Shown one piece after another: positions 13,645-21,537 of a stretch of 31,739 nt of DNA; the stretch's first letter is position 1; each line of letters opens with the position of its first letter. This stretch comes from a virus: positions 1 to 31,739 of IMG/VR virus record IMGVR_UViG_3300030117_000216. One strand, written 5' to 3'. The notes beneath the pieces are model-generated. The model ran no database searches. It worked only from the letters and a program-made list of their open reading frames with translations, and was not told the origin of the DNA. A program made the position numbers and the translations under genes.

Positions 13645-16302
13645 TTAAAACGTGTTTGCATATCTGCTAGGTGGAAAATAAAATTCTTGATCCATGTCTC
13701 TCTGCATACGTCTTTCCATTCTACGCAAGTAACCTGGGTTTGAATGTTCCATTAATCCGTATATAAACAAGTAGTCCAAAGCTGTTTTTGTGTAAAAAAG
13801 ATTATATCCAGGTGTATTACTAATAGCAAAACGTGTAGCATTTTTTGTTATTGCATCAGTATCACCAGATAAAACATTGCTATAGATTCTGTGAATATCA
13901 TCTATTGACCCAAACGTAGGGCCAAGCAAGCCTTGCGACAATGATTGACCGTATTTGTTGTATTCACCAAACAAAAAGTCTCCATATATACCCATGCCAC
14001 CGCCTTGCAACATCGCTTTAGTCAATAGCTCCTTGTTCAAAGCTGTCTCATCACTAAATACCTCTAACGGCTCTTTGCCTTTTACAATTTCTTTTAACTG
14101 CACTGAAAGATAGCCCATCATGGTTGCGCCAACCATCATCTGCGCCAGACCCACCATGCCGCTAGATGAAAATTGTTTTTCATTCGGAGCCATACCAGAT
14201 AATTGTTTTTTTGAATAATACTGACCAGCCATACCTTTTGAAACAATAGTAATCGGAAAGCCTTTAAGTTGCATGATTGCCCTTACAGCCTCACCCATGA
14301 TTGTGCCTCTTGCTAGCCCCTGATTCATTATGGCACGTTCCTTTGCCCCTGGAGTAGGGATTGCTGTATCTGCCGCATCAGTCAGGTATGTGGCAATCTT
14401 TGTTGACAAATCGTCACGATACTTGTCAATCATTGCTTGCGTAGGTTGTTTCATTTTGCGTTTGCGTGTTTGGTTTGCCTTGTCCAAAGCTGCTTTTGCA
14501 ATAAGAGAGTCAGACAGAGAATTTACACCAGACGGAGCCATGTAGTTATTGCCATCAACAGCAGTTTGTTGCATTTGACGCATCAAGTTCCATTCTGTTT
14601 CGTCTATACCATATCTTTGCAAATCAAATCGTGTGGCACTTGGTATATCGCCAAATCCTTTGTCAGCGTATGTCGCAAGATCAGCCGCAAGCATTTTAGC
14701 AACACCAACTTTTTGTGCGTTGTTCCAATAGTTCATGCCATTGAGTCTAAAATATATATTGTGTGCCTTTGCCATCATCCCCGGCCCACTATCATTTGCA
14801 CCGAATCTAGCAAACACATCTCCGTTGTACCCGTCTACCCCAACGCCCAAAAGAAAAGCCAAACGCTTTTGATCTCTTGAACTGTAGTTTCTAAATACAT
14901 CACTAAACGCTCTGGCATATGATGTAAAAATGCCACGGTCAGAACGTGTGTTTATAAAAGATGCCTTGCTTGCTATGTCAGAAAATGATGTAATTACCGC
15001 TTGCCCTAGCTTTGACATATTTTGCAACATACGCCAACCAGCAGCTATCCCAGCAAAATCTGCCCCAAACAACACTGGCCTTGCTGCCCCTCTAGCCCTT
15101 GTTGTTCCGTCCAGTTCACTAAATTGATGATTGATATTGTTAAGAAATGAACTTTCTCTTTTGACGATTTTGTCAATTCGATTCGCATTGTTTTTGTTTG
15201 CGTCTTTTAAATCTGTTTTTATTCTTTCAAACATGGATTTTGGATTTGTGCCAAACTTTTCCATAAGGCCAATGGCTTGAGCATCATGTGTAATCCCATT
15301 TAAAACAGCGTCAGACAAGCTCATTCTGCTATATTTTTTCATGTAGGCATGAGCCTCTTTGCCGCTTGCGAAATGTATTACACGGCTTTGACTAAGTTTT
15401 TTGGCAAGGTTTGCTGGGCCAGTGAATGATGCAAAACTGTCAATTTGACCATCATCACCTCTTAATGCATCAACTTTATTGTGCTGACCAGATACTAAGT
15501 TATCCCAAATATCCCCCAAAAACTGTTCGTTAGTGTATGGCTCACCGTTTCTTGTAGGCGGCTTGTTTTCAAATGTTTTCGGGTCAAGCACATCTGGTCT
15601 TAACATATATTCAACCCAAGAGTTTCTTGCGGCATCTAATTCTGCATCTGTTTTAGCCCCAGCCCTTAACAATATTGGGTCATGTGATTGTCTTACAACG
15701 TAGTTTTTTAACTCAGTTATCATAGCTCCTTGTTGATTTTTTCGTTTTAACAAACGCTTCTGAGTAATCTGTATTATCTCTGCTATACGTTTAGCTTCTT
15801 TAGCACCAGCCGCATTTAGATCAAGTTTGTCTGGGTCAAACATTGCTTGGAATATTAAAGGCTCTAGCTCTTTGCTAACAAACAATTTGTCTAATCTTTC
15901 ATTAGTAAGAGCCGCTAACATCTCTCCTGCGTGTTGACTCATTATTGCTTGCTGTCGAGCGTCCACACTGTTCAAACCGCTTTCTGCGTACCTATAACTG
16001 CCAACCATAATAGCTGACAAAGCCTCTGCTGGGTCTTCAGACTCAGAAACAAACCGCATTATGTCAGAGTATGCTTTAGCGTTTAACAATCTATTTCGCT
16101 TTTGCATTACAGCATTTATTCTAGCTTGCTTTGCTATTTCCCTTGCAAGGGATAGAACCTCTAGCTCTTCCCCTTTACCAGCGTTCTCTACTCGTTTTTG
16201 CAAACGCTCAGTTAGAATATCAAAAACGTCTTGAGCTTCTTGTTTATCAAGAACAATGCCAGCTTTTTTGCCAGCTTCAAGTATCTCTTCAACACAACTC
16301 AT
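13645..16302 (-). CDS. Internal virion core protein, gp16-like second part
   Basis: This 885-residue protein is mostly helical, with long charged segments at the start (DVFDILTERLQKRVENAGKG) and a hydrophobic region around 680-740 (MVGLAQMMVGATMMGYLSVQ). It ends with an Arg/Met/Phe-rich tail (RRMQRDMDQEFYFPPSRYAN). Position between the preceding core protein and the fibre, length and helix content fit the C-terminal part of a T7 gp16-type protein that is ejected into the cell to form the DNA channel. It starts one base after the stop of its partner, with GAGGCG upstream. I see no lytic transglycosylase motif. Confidence 0.65.
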   Translation of the reverse strand: MSCVEEILEAGKKAGIVLDKQEAQDVFDILTERLQKRVENAGKGEELEVLSLAREIAKQARINAVMQKRNRLLNAKAYSDIMRFVSESEDPAEALSAIMVGSYRYAESGLNSVDARQQAIMSQHAGEMLAALTNERLDKLFVSKELEPLIFQAMFDPDKLDLNAAGAKEAKRIAEIIQITQKRLLKRKNQQGAMITELKNYVVRQSHDPILLRAGAKTDAELDAARNSWVEYMLRPDVLDPKTFENKPPTRNGEPYTNEQFLGDIWDNLVSGQHNKVDALRGDDGQIDSFASFTGPANLAKKLSQSRVIHFASGKEAHAYMKKYSRMSLSDAVLNGITHDAQAIGLMEKFGTNPKSMFERIKTDLKDANKNNANRIDKIVKRESSFLNNINHQFSELDGTTRARGAARPVLFGADFAGIAAGWRMLQNMSKLGQAVITSFSDIASKASFINTRSDRGIFTSYARAFSDVFRNYSSRDQKRLAFLLGVGVDGYNGDVFARFGANDSGPGMMAKAHNIYFRLNGMNYWNNAQKVGVAKMLAADLATYADKGFGDIPSATRFDLQRYGIDETEWNLMRQMQQTAVDGNNYMAPSGVNSLSDSLIAKAALDKANQTRKRKMKQPTQAMIDKYRDDLSTKIATYLTDAADTAIPTPGAKERAIMNQGLARGTIMGEAVRAIMQLKGFPITIVSKGMAGQYYSKKQLSGMAPNEKQFSSSGMVGLAQMMVGATMMGYLSVQLKEIVKGKEPLEVFSDETALNKELLTKAMLQGGGMGIYGDFLFGEYNKYGQSLSQGLLGPTFGSIDDIHRIYSNVLSGDTDAITKNATRFAISNTPGYNLFYTKTALDYLFIYGLMEHSNPGYLRRMERRMQRDMDQEFYFPPSRYANTF

Positions 16303-16303
16303 C

Positions 16304-18019
16304 TTATCGCCTCAGAATACAAGCTGCACCAGCCCGACTTATTTCTTCAAACTTGCTTGCTTTTTCATCTATAACTGCTGTTTCATCTATAGATTGTTTT
16401 ATGTCTGGCGGCAGAACAGCTTGTACCTCTTCATTCTGCAAATCTTCTTGCAGTCTAGCATTTTCAGCTTCAAACTCATTTAGATCAATTTCTTCGACAG
16501 ATGGGTTATCAGCAGCCATCTCTTCGACAGCTTCTTTGTGTTCTGAAAGTCTGCCAAGATTGTCTGGCTGTAACTGCTGGCTTTCTATAAGGTCTTGTTT
16601 TTGTTGCTCAGTTAAAACACCTTGTTCTGTTTCAACTAAATCAGACGCTTCCTGCAACTGAGTTTGTCTAGTTGCAATTTTTTCTTGTAATTCTTTTAGT
16701 TTTGCCTGTTCTTTAGCCGTAATGTTTTTATTCTTGCGCTTTTCTGCTTTTGCCCTAATTGAATCTATTTCTTTTTGAAACGATGCAATGTCATCTGCTA
16801 ACTCTTTTTTTAAATCTGGGTTTGCTGGGCGTTCTATAGTTTTTCCAGCCCTTCTATCCATTTCTACTTCAATAGCTTTCCTGTCAGTAGTCAGTTTTTC
16901 TAATAAAACTGCATCATTAGACTCTCTGGCTGTTTGTAAGTTTGCTTCTAAATTGGCTATTTGTGTCTTTAGTTCCGCTTCTGTCATAGACGAAACAGCG
17001 GCATCATCTACTTCATAATCTTCATCAAAAGGAGACTTTGCTCTGAGATCACTTGCATCAAGTATTTTTTCTGTGCCATCTACGTCACGCACAGTTATCG
17101 TACCATCCTTACTAATGTCAACAACATCCACCGCTACAGTTGTTCCGTCAGACCTATAGACAATCTTTTTGCCAGCACGTTCTTCTACTGTGGCTATGTT
17201 TGTTTTTTCAACATTATCAGTAATTAAGTCTAATTTTACCTCTTGATCTTGAGCTACTTGAGCAACAGATGTTCTGTGTAAGGTATCTTTAGTTTCTTGT
17301 GGCAGTTTGTTTATTCTGTCTGATATTTTACCAAACCCTGCGTGGAGACTACCGCCTAACCCAGCCCCTAATGCTATGTTCAAGAAGCTATCCATCAAGG
17401 TATAATCATCGTCTTGCTCTAATGCTGCCGCGCCAAAAACAAGAGGCTCTACGACAGCCGCGCCTATCGCGCCATCCATAGTTCCTGTGGCAAATCTGCT
17501 GCCTGTGGTTCTGCCAGCTAGTGATGTTCTTGCCACTTGCACAGGTGATGTAATTTTTGATGCAAGCGTAGCCCCCCTAGCAGCCGCTACAGAGGGAATA
17601 AAAGCTGAAGCTATATTTAGTGGGTCTAATAAACTTCCAGCTAATGCAACGCCAAACTGTGCTGCCCCAAGCCCAAATCCACCCCTTGATCTGCTTAGTG
17701 TTGTCTTAAAGGCCTCTCTTTCGTCATGCCTGTCGGCAAGCAACTGAGCCATTCCCTCTGAGATACCGTCGTCATTTACAGAAAAACCCTCTCTATAGTA
17801 TTCACTGTCCACGTATTCTTCTTTTGTAAGTGTACGTCCTTGTCTGCCCTTTCCTAAATATTGCTCTCCAATACGGCCTAGAGCGTTGACAGGATTATAG
17901 TATAAAGTTTCCTCAAAGGTTGCGCCAAGAACATCTAGTGTACCAGCCTTTGCGTTATCAAAATATTGATCGTGAACATTCTGATCGAAACTTTGCTCTG
18001 GAATATACACGTTTACCAT
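16304..18019 (-). CDS. Internal virion core protein, gp16-like first part
   Basis: This 571-residue protein has a helical start (YFDNAKAGTLDVLGATFEET), a hydrophobic Gly/Ala region around 115-155 (GLGAAQFGVALAGSLLDPL), another at about 210-230 (FLNIALGAGLGGSLHAGFG), and a long coiled-coil (about 345-540). It ends in AACILRR. It resembles the N-terminal section of large T7-like internal core proteins, which enter the host envelope with the DNA. T7 gp16 itself carries a transglycosylase here; I see no such motif. It overlaps the gp15-like stop by one base and is followed by its partner after one base. Confidence 0.65.
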   Translation of the reverse strand: MVNVYIPEQSFDQNVHDQYFDNAKAGTLDVLGATFEETLYYNPVNALGRIGEQYLGKGRQGRTLTKEEYVDSEYYREGFSVNDDGISEGMAQLLADRHDEREAFKTTLSRSRGGFGLGAAQFGVALAGSLLDPLNIASAFIPSVAAARGATLASKITSPVQVARTSLAGRTTGSRFATGTMDGAIGAAVVEPLVFGAAALEQDDDYTLMDSFLNIALGAGLGGSLHAGFGKISDRINKLPQETKDTLHRTSVAQVAQDQEVKLDLITDNVEKTNIATVEERAGKKIVYRSDGTTVAVDVVDISKDGTITVRDVDGTEKILDASDLRAKSPFDEDYEVDDAAVSSMTEAELKTQIANLEANLQTARESNDAVLLEKLTTDRKAIEVEMDRRAGKTIERPANPDLKKELADDIASFQKEIDSIRAKAEKRKNKNITAKEQAKLKELQEKIATRQTQLQEASDLVETEQGVLTEQQKQDLIESQQLQPDNLGRLSEHKEAVEEMAADNPSVEEIDLNEFEAENARLQEDLQNEEVQAVLPPDIKQSIDETAVIDEKASKFEEISRAGAACILRR

Positions 18020-20646
18020 TAAAACAACTTTTTCGTTTCAAAAACTTTATTGAGCCTGTCTTGAATAGTTCGCCCTTGTACGGGCATTTCTGAAAATTCT
18101 CCAGCAAATGACACAACTTTATCAAGGTCAACGGCAACGAACCCACCAAACCCTTCAACGCCATCTTGCGGCACAAAATCTAATGATGCTTTCATCGGAA
18201 CTAAGTTGCCGAGGTGGTCAACTAAAAAAACACCTGTGTTGTCCACGGTTGTTCTCCATGAACCCCCTCTAACCAAATCTCTTAAATACTCGTTTTGGTA
18301 ATCTTTTTCATTTTTCCCCTCTGGAGTTTTTGGAAAAATAATTTTATCCCTCAAATAATTCTGATCTTGAAACGCACTATGTTTTAAAACAGATACCATA
18401 TCTTTAGAAACGCCAGAGAGTTCTTTTGGCAGTCTCATTTGTGATTTATTTATTTCTTCAAACACAAAATGTTTTCCAATAACAGACTCATAAATTAATT
18501 TTACTGCCCCTTCTGGATCGTCTAAATATTGAGGCTGAAATGTCATAAGATGCTTTGCGGCATTTCCTACGGTGTCTTGCATTTGCGAAAGATGAGATTT
18601 TCTTCCTTCGGTTGCTCCAACTCCTACAACACCATCTGCCACACCGCCAACAATGCTAGAACTGTAGTCTCCCAGTATTCGGGTTACGGCTAAGTCTACG
18701 TCTGTTCTAAGAGTTTTTGGTAATCTCTTCTTAAAGTTTTCAATTTCAGGTGCGCTATTGCCATCAACTATAGTCCCCATATTTACATCGTTCGGGTATA
18801 CCGCGCTTAAATGCTCTGCAAAAGTAATTCTGTTTGTAGATATTAAATGCTTCATCACTCTGTTTTCATGTTCAAGACCCTTAGACTGAATAAACTGAAT
18901 TAGTCTTTGGGATTTCTCAGGGCGACTTAAACCCTCTTCATTATAGTTAGCTGTAAAATTAGAAAGTTCTGCATCTGATGTAACTCTTACATCACCTGTT
19001 CTAATGCCCATTCTTAGCTGTATATCTATAAGCTCAGATGGTGATGGCATAGGTTTGGGATTGTTTTCGCTATCAACATTTCTCCTTTGAAAATATCCAA
19101 CAAAATCTTCTTGTATGTTTTTATCTCGTTTTTTTATTGCTTTTCTATAAATCTCTAATGTTCTCGCACCTGTTGCCGTTCCTTTGCCCTCAATTAAAGT
19201 ATTAAGAACAGCGTTCTGTTGACCTAGACTTTCAAATTCTACACTTTTGAATGCTGTTGCAGCATTGGATTGAGCCTCTACTTCTAAAGTTAATGCTTCA
19301 GCTAAGTCTATTCTATCTGCGCTTTTGTAGTCTTGAGCAAGGGCCGCAACCATATTTGCCGTATCTTCACTTACTTCACCATTGTCGCTTTGTATTGCAG
19401 CAGATATTTCTTTTTCTTTTCTAACGGATTGTTGTAAAACTTTCTGCTGCCTCTCTCTTATTTCAACATTTATTTTAGACTCTAACGAGTTTCTTCCAGC
19501 AATACCTTTGACGTTTGGAAATGAAAGAAATTCTCCATCTTCTCGTTTTCCAAAAATCTTGTCTCTCATTAGTTTTAACGCTTCAAGGCTCATTCCATTG
19601 ATTAAATTTGAAGCATTTATAAGAGCGTCACTGTCTGCCTTTGTTTTATCTGACGCTGCCGTTGCTCTCAATTTAGTAATCAAAAAATCCCTGTTAGATT
19701 GTTTCATTGTGCTAAAATCAATGATTATCTCATCACCTTGGTTGGTGGTAATCTCAATTTTATCACCACCCCTAATTTGCTTAACAGCGTCTTCAATTTT
19801 TTCGGGAGTGTCTAAAACACCCTCTTTGTTGTTAATAATTTGCTCGAATACAGCGTCTCTTTCAATTAAATCAACTCTATCTTCAGCTTGGTTGATAACC
19901 CCAAAACGCCTTTGATACTCAGCAGCAGTCAAATTTGATCTATCTTTTTCTAATCCTGTTTTTAATTTATCAATATCGTTTGGTGTGCTTGCCGCCTGTG
20001 AGTCATTTGCAAACGCACTAGCAGATAACTCTTTTTGTGCTGATGATTTTGTGTACTTGGACTTTAAGCCTTGCGCCACAGCATCGTCTATTGAGTTGTT
20101 TAATTGTGTCTGCAAATATGAAAACAGACCGCTTTCTGGATCGGCAGACCGCATCTGTGCAATTGTGTCATCTTGATACTGTTGAAGAACTTGTGACCTT
20201 GTGGCCTGTTGTTTTGTAAATGCGACCTGTGTACCAGTAGCTATTTTAGCGGCTAAATCTGTATCAAACTTTGATTCTATATCTCGTTTTTGATTTCTTG
20301 TAAGGCCAGCAAGATTATTTTTTGATAAATATTTTTTTCTTAATTCTTCACCTTTTACTTTTGCTTGAGCTTGATAGTCTTCAACTTTATTTGCCTCATT
20401 AGCATTGGTAAAATCATTCATTTCTTGGTTAAGATCAGTGGTTATTTGCCGCGAAACTCTAGTAGTTTCTGCGTTCTTTTCCTGCATACCAAATTGAAAA
20501 GCAAGTTGACTTGATGCCTCTGCCAGCCTCATAGTTGCCTGACCTGGCGCAGTGAACGTGCCTATATTTGCCCTTGCCCCAACCCTTGTTGGCGTTACCT
20601 TTTGTGATGGGCCAAGTCCTTGATTATATAGCGGTATCTTCACCAT
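18019..20646 (-). CDS. Internal virion core protein, gp15-like
   Basis: I start at ATG 20646 (MVKIPLYNQGLGPSQKVTPT), because GAGGAAAA lies just upstream and the open frame before it (to 20688) overlaps the previous gene. The 875-residue product is dominated by helices and charged residues (QITTDLNQEMNDFTNANEAN), with no membrane span, as for T7 gp15, which is 747 residues. It would sit in the core above the portal and join the ejected tube. The order gp14-gp15-gp16-like supports this, though overall identity to T7 is too low to see by eye. Confidence 0.75.
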   Translation of the reverse strand: MVKIPLYNQGLGPSQKVTPTRVGARANIGTFTAPGQATMRLAEASSQLAFQFGMQEKNAETTRVSRQITTDLNQEMNDFTNANEANKVEDYQAQAKVKGEELRKKYLSKNNLAGLTRNQKRDIESKFDTDLAAKIATGTQVAFTKQQATRSQVLQQYQDDTIAQMRSADPESGLFSYLQTQLNNSIDDAVAQGLKSKYTKSSAQKELSASAFANDSQAASTPNDIDKLKTGLEKDRSNLTAAEYQRRFGVINQAEDRVDLIERDAVFEQIINNKEGVLDTPEKIEDAVKQIRGGDKIEITTNQGDEIIIDFSTMKQSNRDFLITKLRATAASDKTKADSDALINASNLINGMSLEALKLMRDKIFGKREDGEFLSFPNVKGIAGRNSLESKINVEIRERQQKVLQQSVRKEKEISAAIQSDNGEVSEDTANMVAALAQDYKSADRIDLAEALTLEVEAQSNAATAFKSVEFESLGQQNAVLNTLIEGKGTATGARTLEIYRKAIKKRDKNIQEDFVGYFQRRNVDSENNPKPMPSPSELIDIQLRMGIRTGDVRVTSDAELSNFTANYNEEGLSRPEKSQRLIQFIQSKGLEHENRVMKHLISTNRITFAEHLSAVYPNDVNMGTIVDGNSAPEIENFKKRLPKTLRTDVDLAVTRILGDYSSSIVGGVADGVVGVGATEGRKSHLSQMQDTVGNAAKHLMTFQPQYLDDPEGAVKLIYESVIGKHFVFEEINKSQMRLPKELSGVSKDMVSVLKHSAFQDQNYLRDKIIFPKTPEGKNEKDYQNEYLRDLVRGGSWRTTVDNTGVFLVDHLGNLVPMKASLDFVPQDGVEGFGGFVAVDLDKVVSFAGEFSEMPVQGRTIQDRLNKVFETKKLF

Positions 20647-20656
20647 ACTATTTTCC

Positions 20657-21115
20657 TCACGCCAACAACTGAGCGGTCTTTGATCCACTACTCAATAAAG
20701 TTTGATAAGCTTGTGTTTGCAAGGCTTGTTTCCTTGCATTACCGCCAGCCCTAGCAAGAGCCGCCTCTGAAATTTTTGCCTGTTGCTGCACGTCTCCTGC
20801 AAACATAACTTGCAAAGAGTCAAATTCAGTACTCATATAGCTATCAAACAATGCTTGCAAAGGAGAGCCAGCTATTTGTATTCCAGACGCAGACGTTGCT
20901 TGTCTTTGTGAAGCTACCAATCGTTCTGATTGTTTTCTAAGATTGGCCTCATTCTGCGCAGTTTGAATTTTTAATAATTCTCTTTCTCGTTCTGCAAGTT
21001 GAGCATTATATTCGCCAATTGCTGCTGCTGACTTTGCTGCCCCTTTGCCACCTGTGAAACCCATGACTCCCGAGGCTGCTGTCGCTGCTGCTGCTATCGT
21101 TAACGGATCAACCAT
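20657..21115 (-). CDS. Internal virion protein, gp14-like
   Basis: This 152-residue protein has a hydrophobic Ala/Gly N-terminus (MVDPLTIAAAATAASGVMGF) and long helices with Gln, Glu and Arg (YNAQLAERERELLKIQTAQN, EANLRKQSERLVASQRQATS). SASGIQIAGSPLQALFDSYM is the conserved-looking centre. T7 gp14 is 196 residues, with a similar hydrophobic segment, and forms part of the ejected channel in the outer membrane. Order between the gp13-like and gp15-like genes supports the assignment. One-base overlap with the gene before it (TAATG). Confidence 0.8.
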   Translation of the reverse strand: MVDPLTIAAAATAASGVMGFTGGKGAAKSAAAIGEYNAQLAERERELLKIQTAQNEANLRKQSERLVASQRQATSASGIQIAGSPLQALFDSYMSTEFDSLQVMFAGDVQQQAKISEAALARAGGNARKQALQTQAYQTLLSSGSKTAQLLA

Positions 21116-21537
21116 TACACCAACCTCGCGTATCTTATATAGTCTGCTTTATTAGGGCCATATCGCTCCATAACACCTTCTTCCTTAAAGCCAAGCCATT
21201 TTACAAATCTGTTTGCAATCTTGTCTTGCCCCCTAACGCTTGCTTGCAATCTGTGTAAATGAAAATCCTCTTGTATGTGATCTAACATTATTCCTGCATA
21301 TTTGGCTATCATGTAAGGTCTTAATAAACCTTCTTGACTTACCATGTACCAGGCCTCGCCAACGCCATCCCACATAACGCTTGCGCCACCTACAGCCACC
21401 ACCTCATCATTTACAACACCAGCATAAGATGGGGAGTTAGTATCATTGATAAAAACATCTTTGTATGACTGCCCAATCTCAAATGGCGTTTTGATTTTAT
21501 CTATATGAAACCGAGTCATTTTCTCAATACTAAGCAT
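21115..21537 (-). CDS. GNAT-fold protein in the gp13 position
   Basis: This 140-residue protein has a GNAT-type layout: an N-terminal segment with Arg/His, then YAGVVNDEVVAVGGASVMWD (a strand pair), GEAWYMVSQ, RPYMIAKYAGIMLDHIQ as the helix after the pyrophosphate-binding region, and the late strand-helix HRLQASVRGQDKIANRFVKW with LGFKEEGVMERYG. LGF-x-E-x-x-x is typical of acetyltransferases. T7-like phages carry such a protein (internal virion protein A, gp13) next to the tail tube genes, usually seen as structural or an assembly factor. Catalysis is not established here. Overlaps gp12-like stop by 8 bases. Confidence 0.75.
   Translation of the reverse strand: MLSIEKMTRFHIDKIKTPFEIGQSYKDVFINDTNSPSYAGVVNDEVVAVGGASVMWDGVGEAWYMVSQEGLLRPYMIAKYAGIMLDHIQEDFHLHRLQASVRGQDKIANRFVKWLGFKEEGVMERYGPNKADYIRYARLV

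Noticed and set aside
16304-18019. Lytic transglycosylase domain expected in a gp16-type protein
   Set aside because: No ES-type catalytic block or GLMQ-like motif was seen in the chain.
18019-20688. Extended start of the gp15-like protein at 20688
   Set aside because: The first 14 residues overlap the previous gene and the GAGGAAAA site fits ATG 20646.
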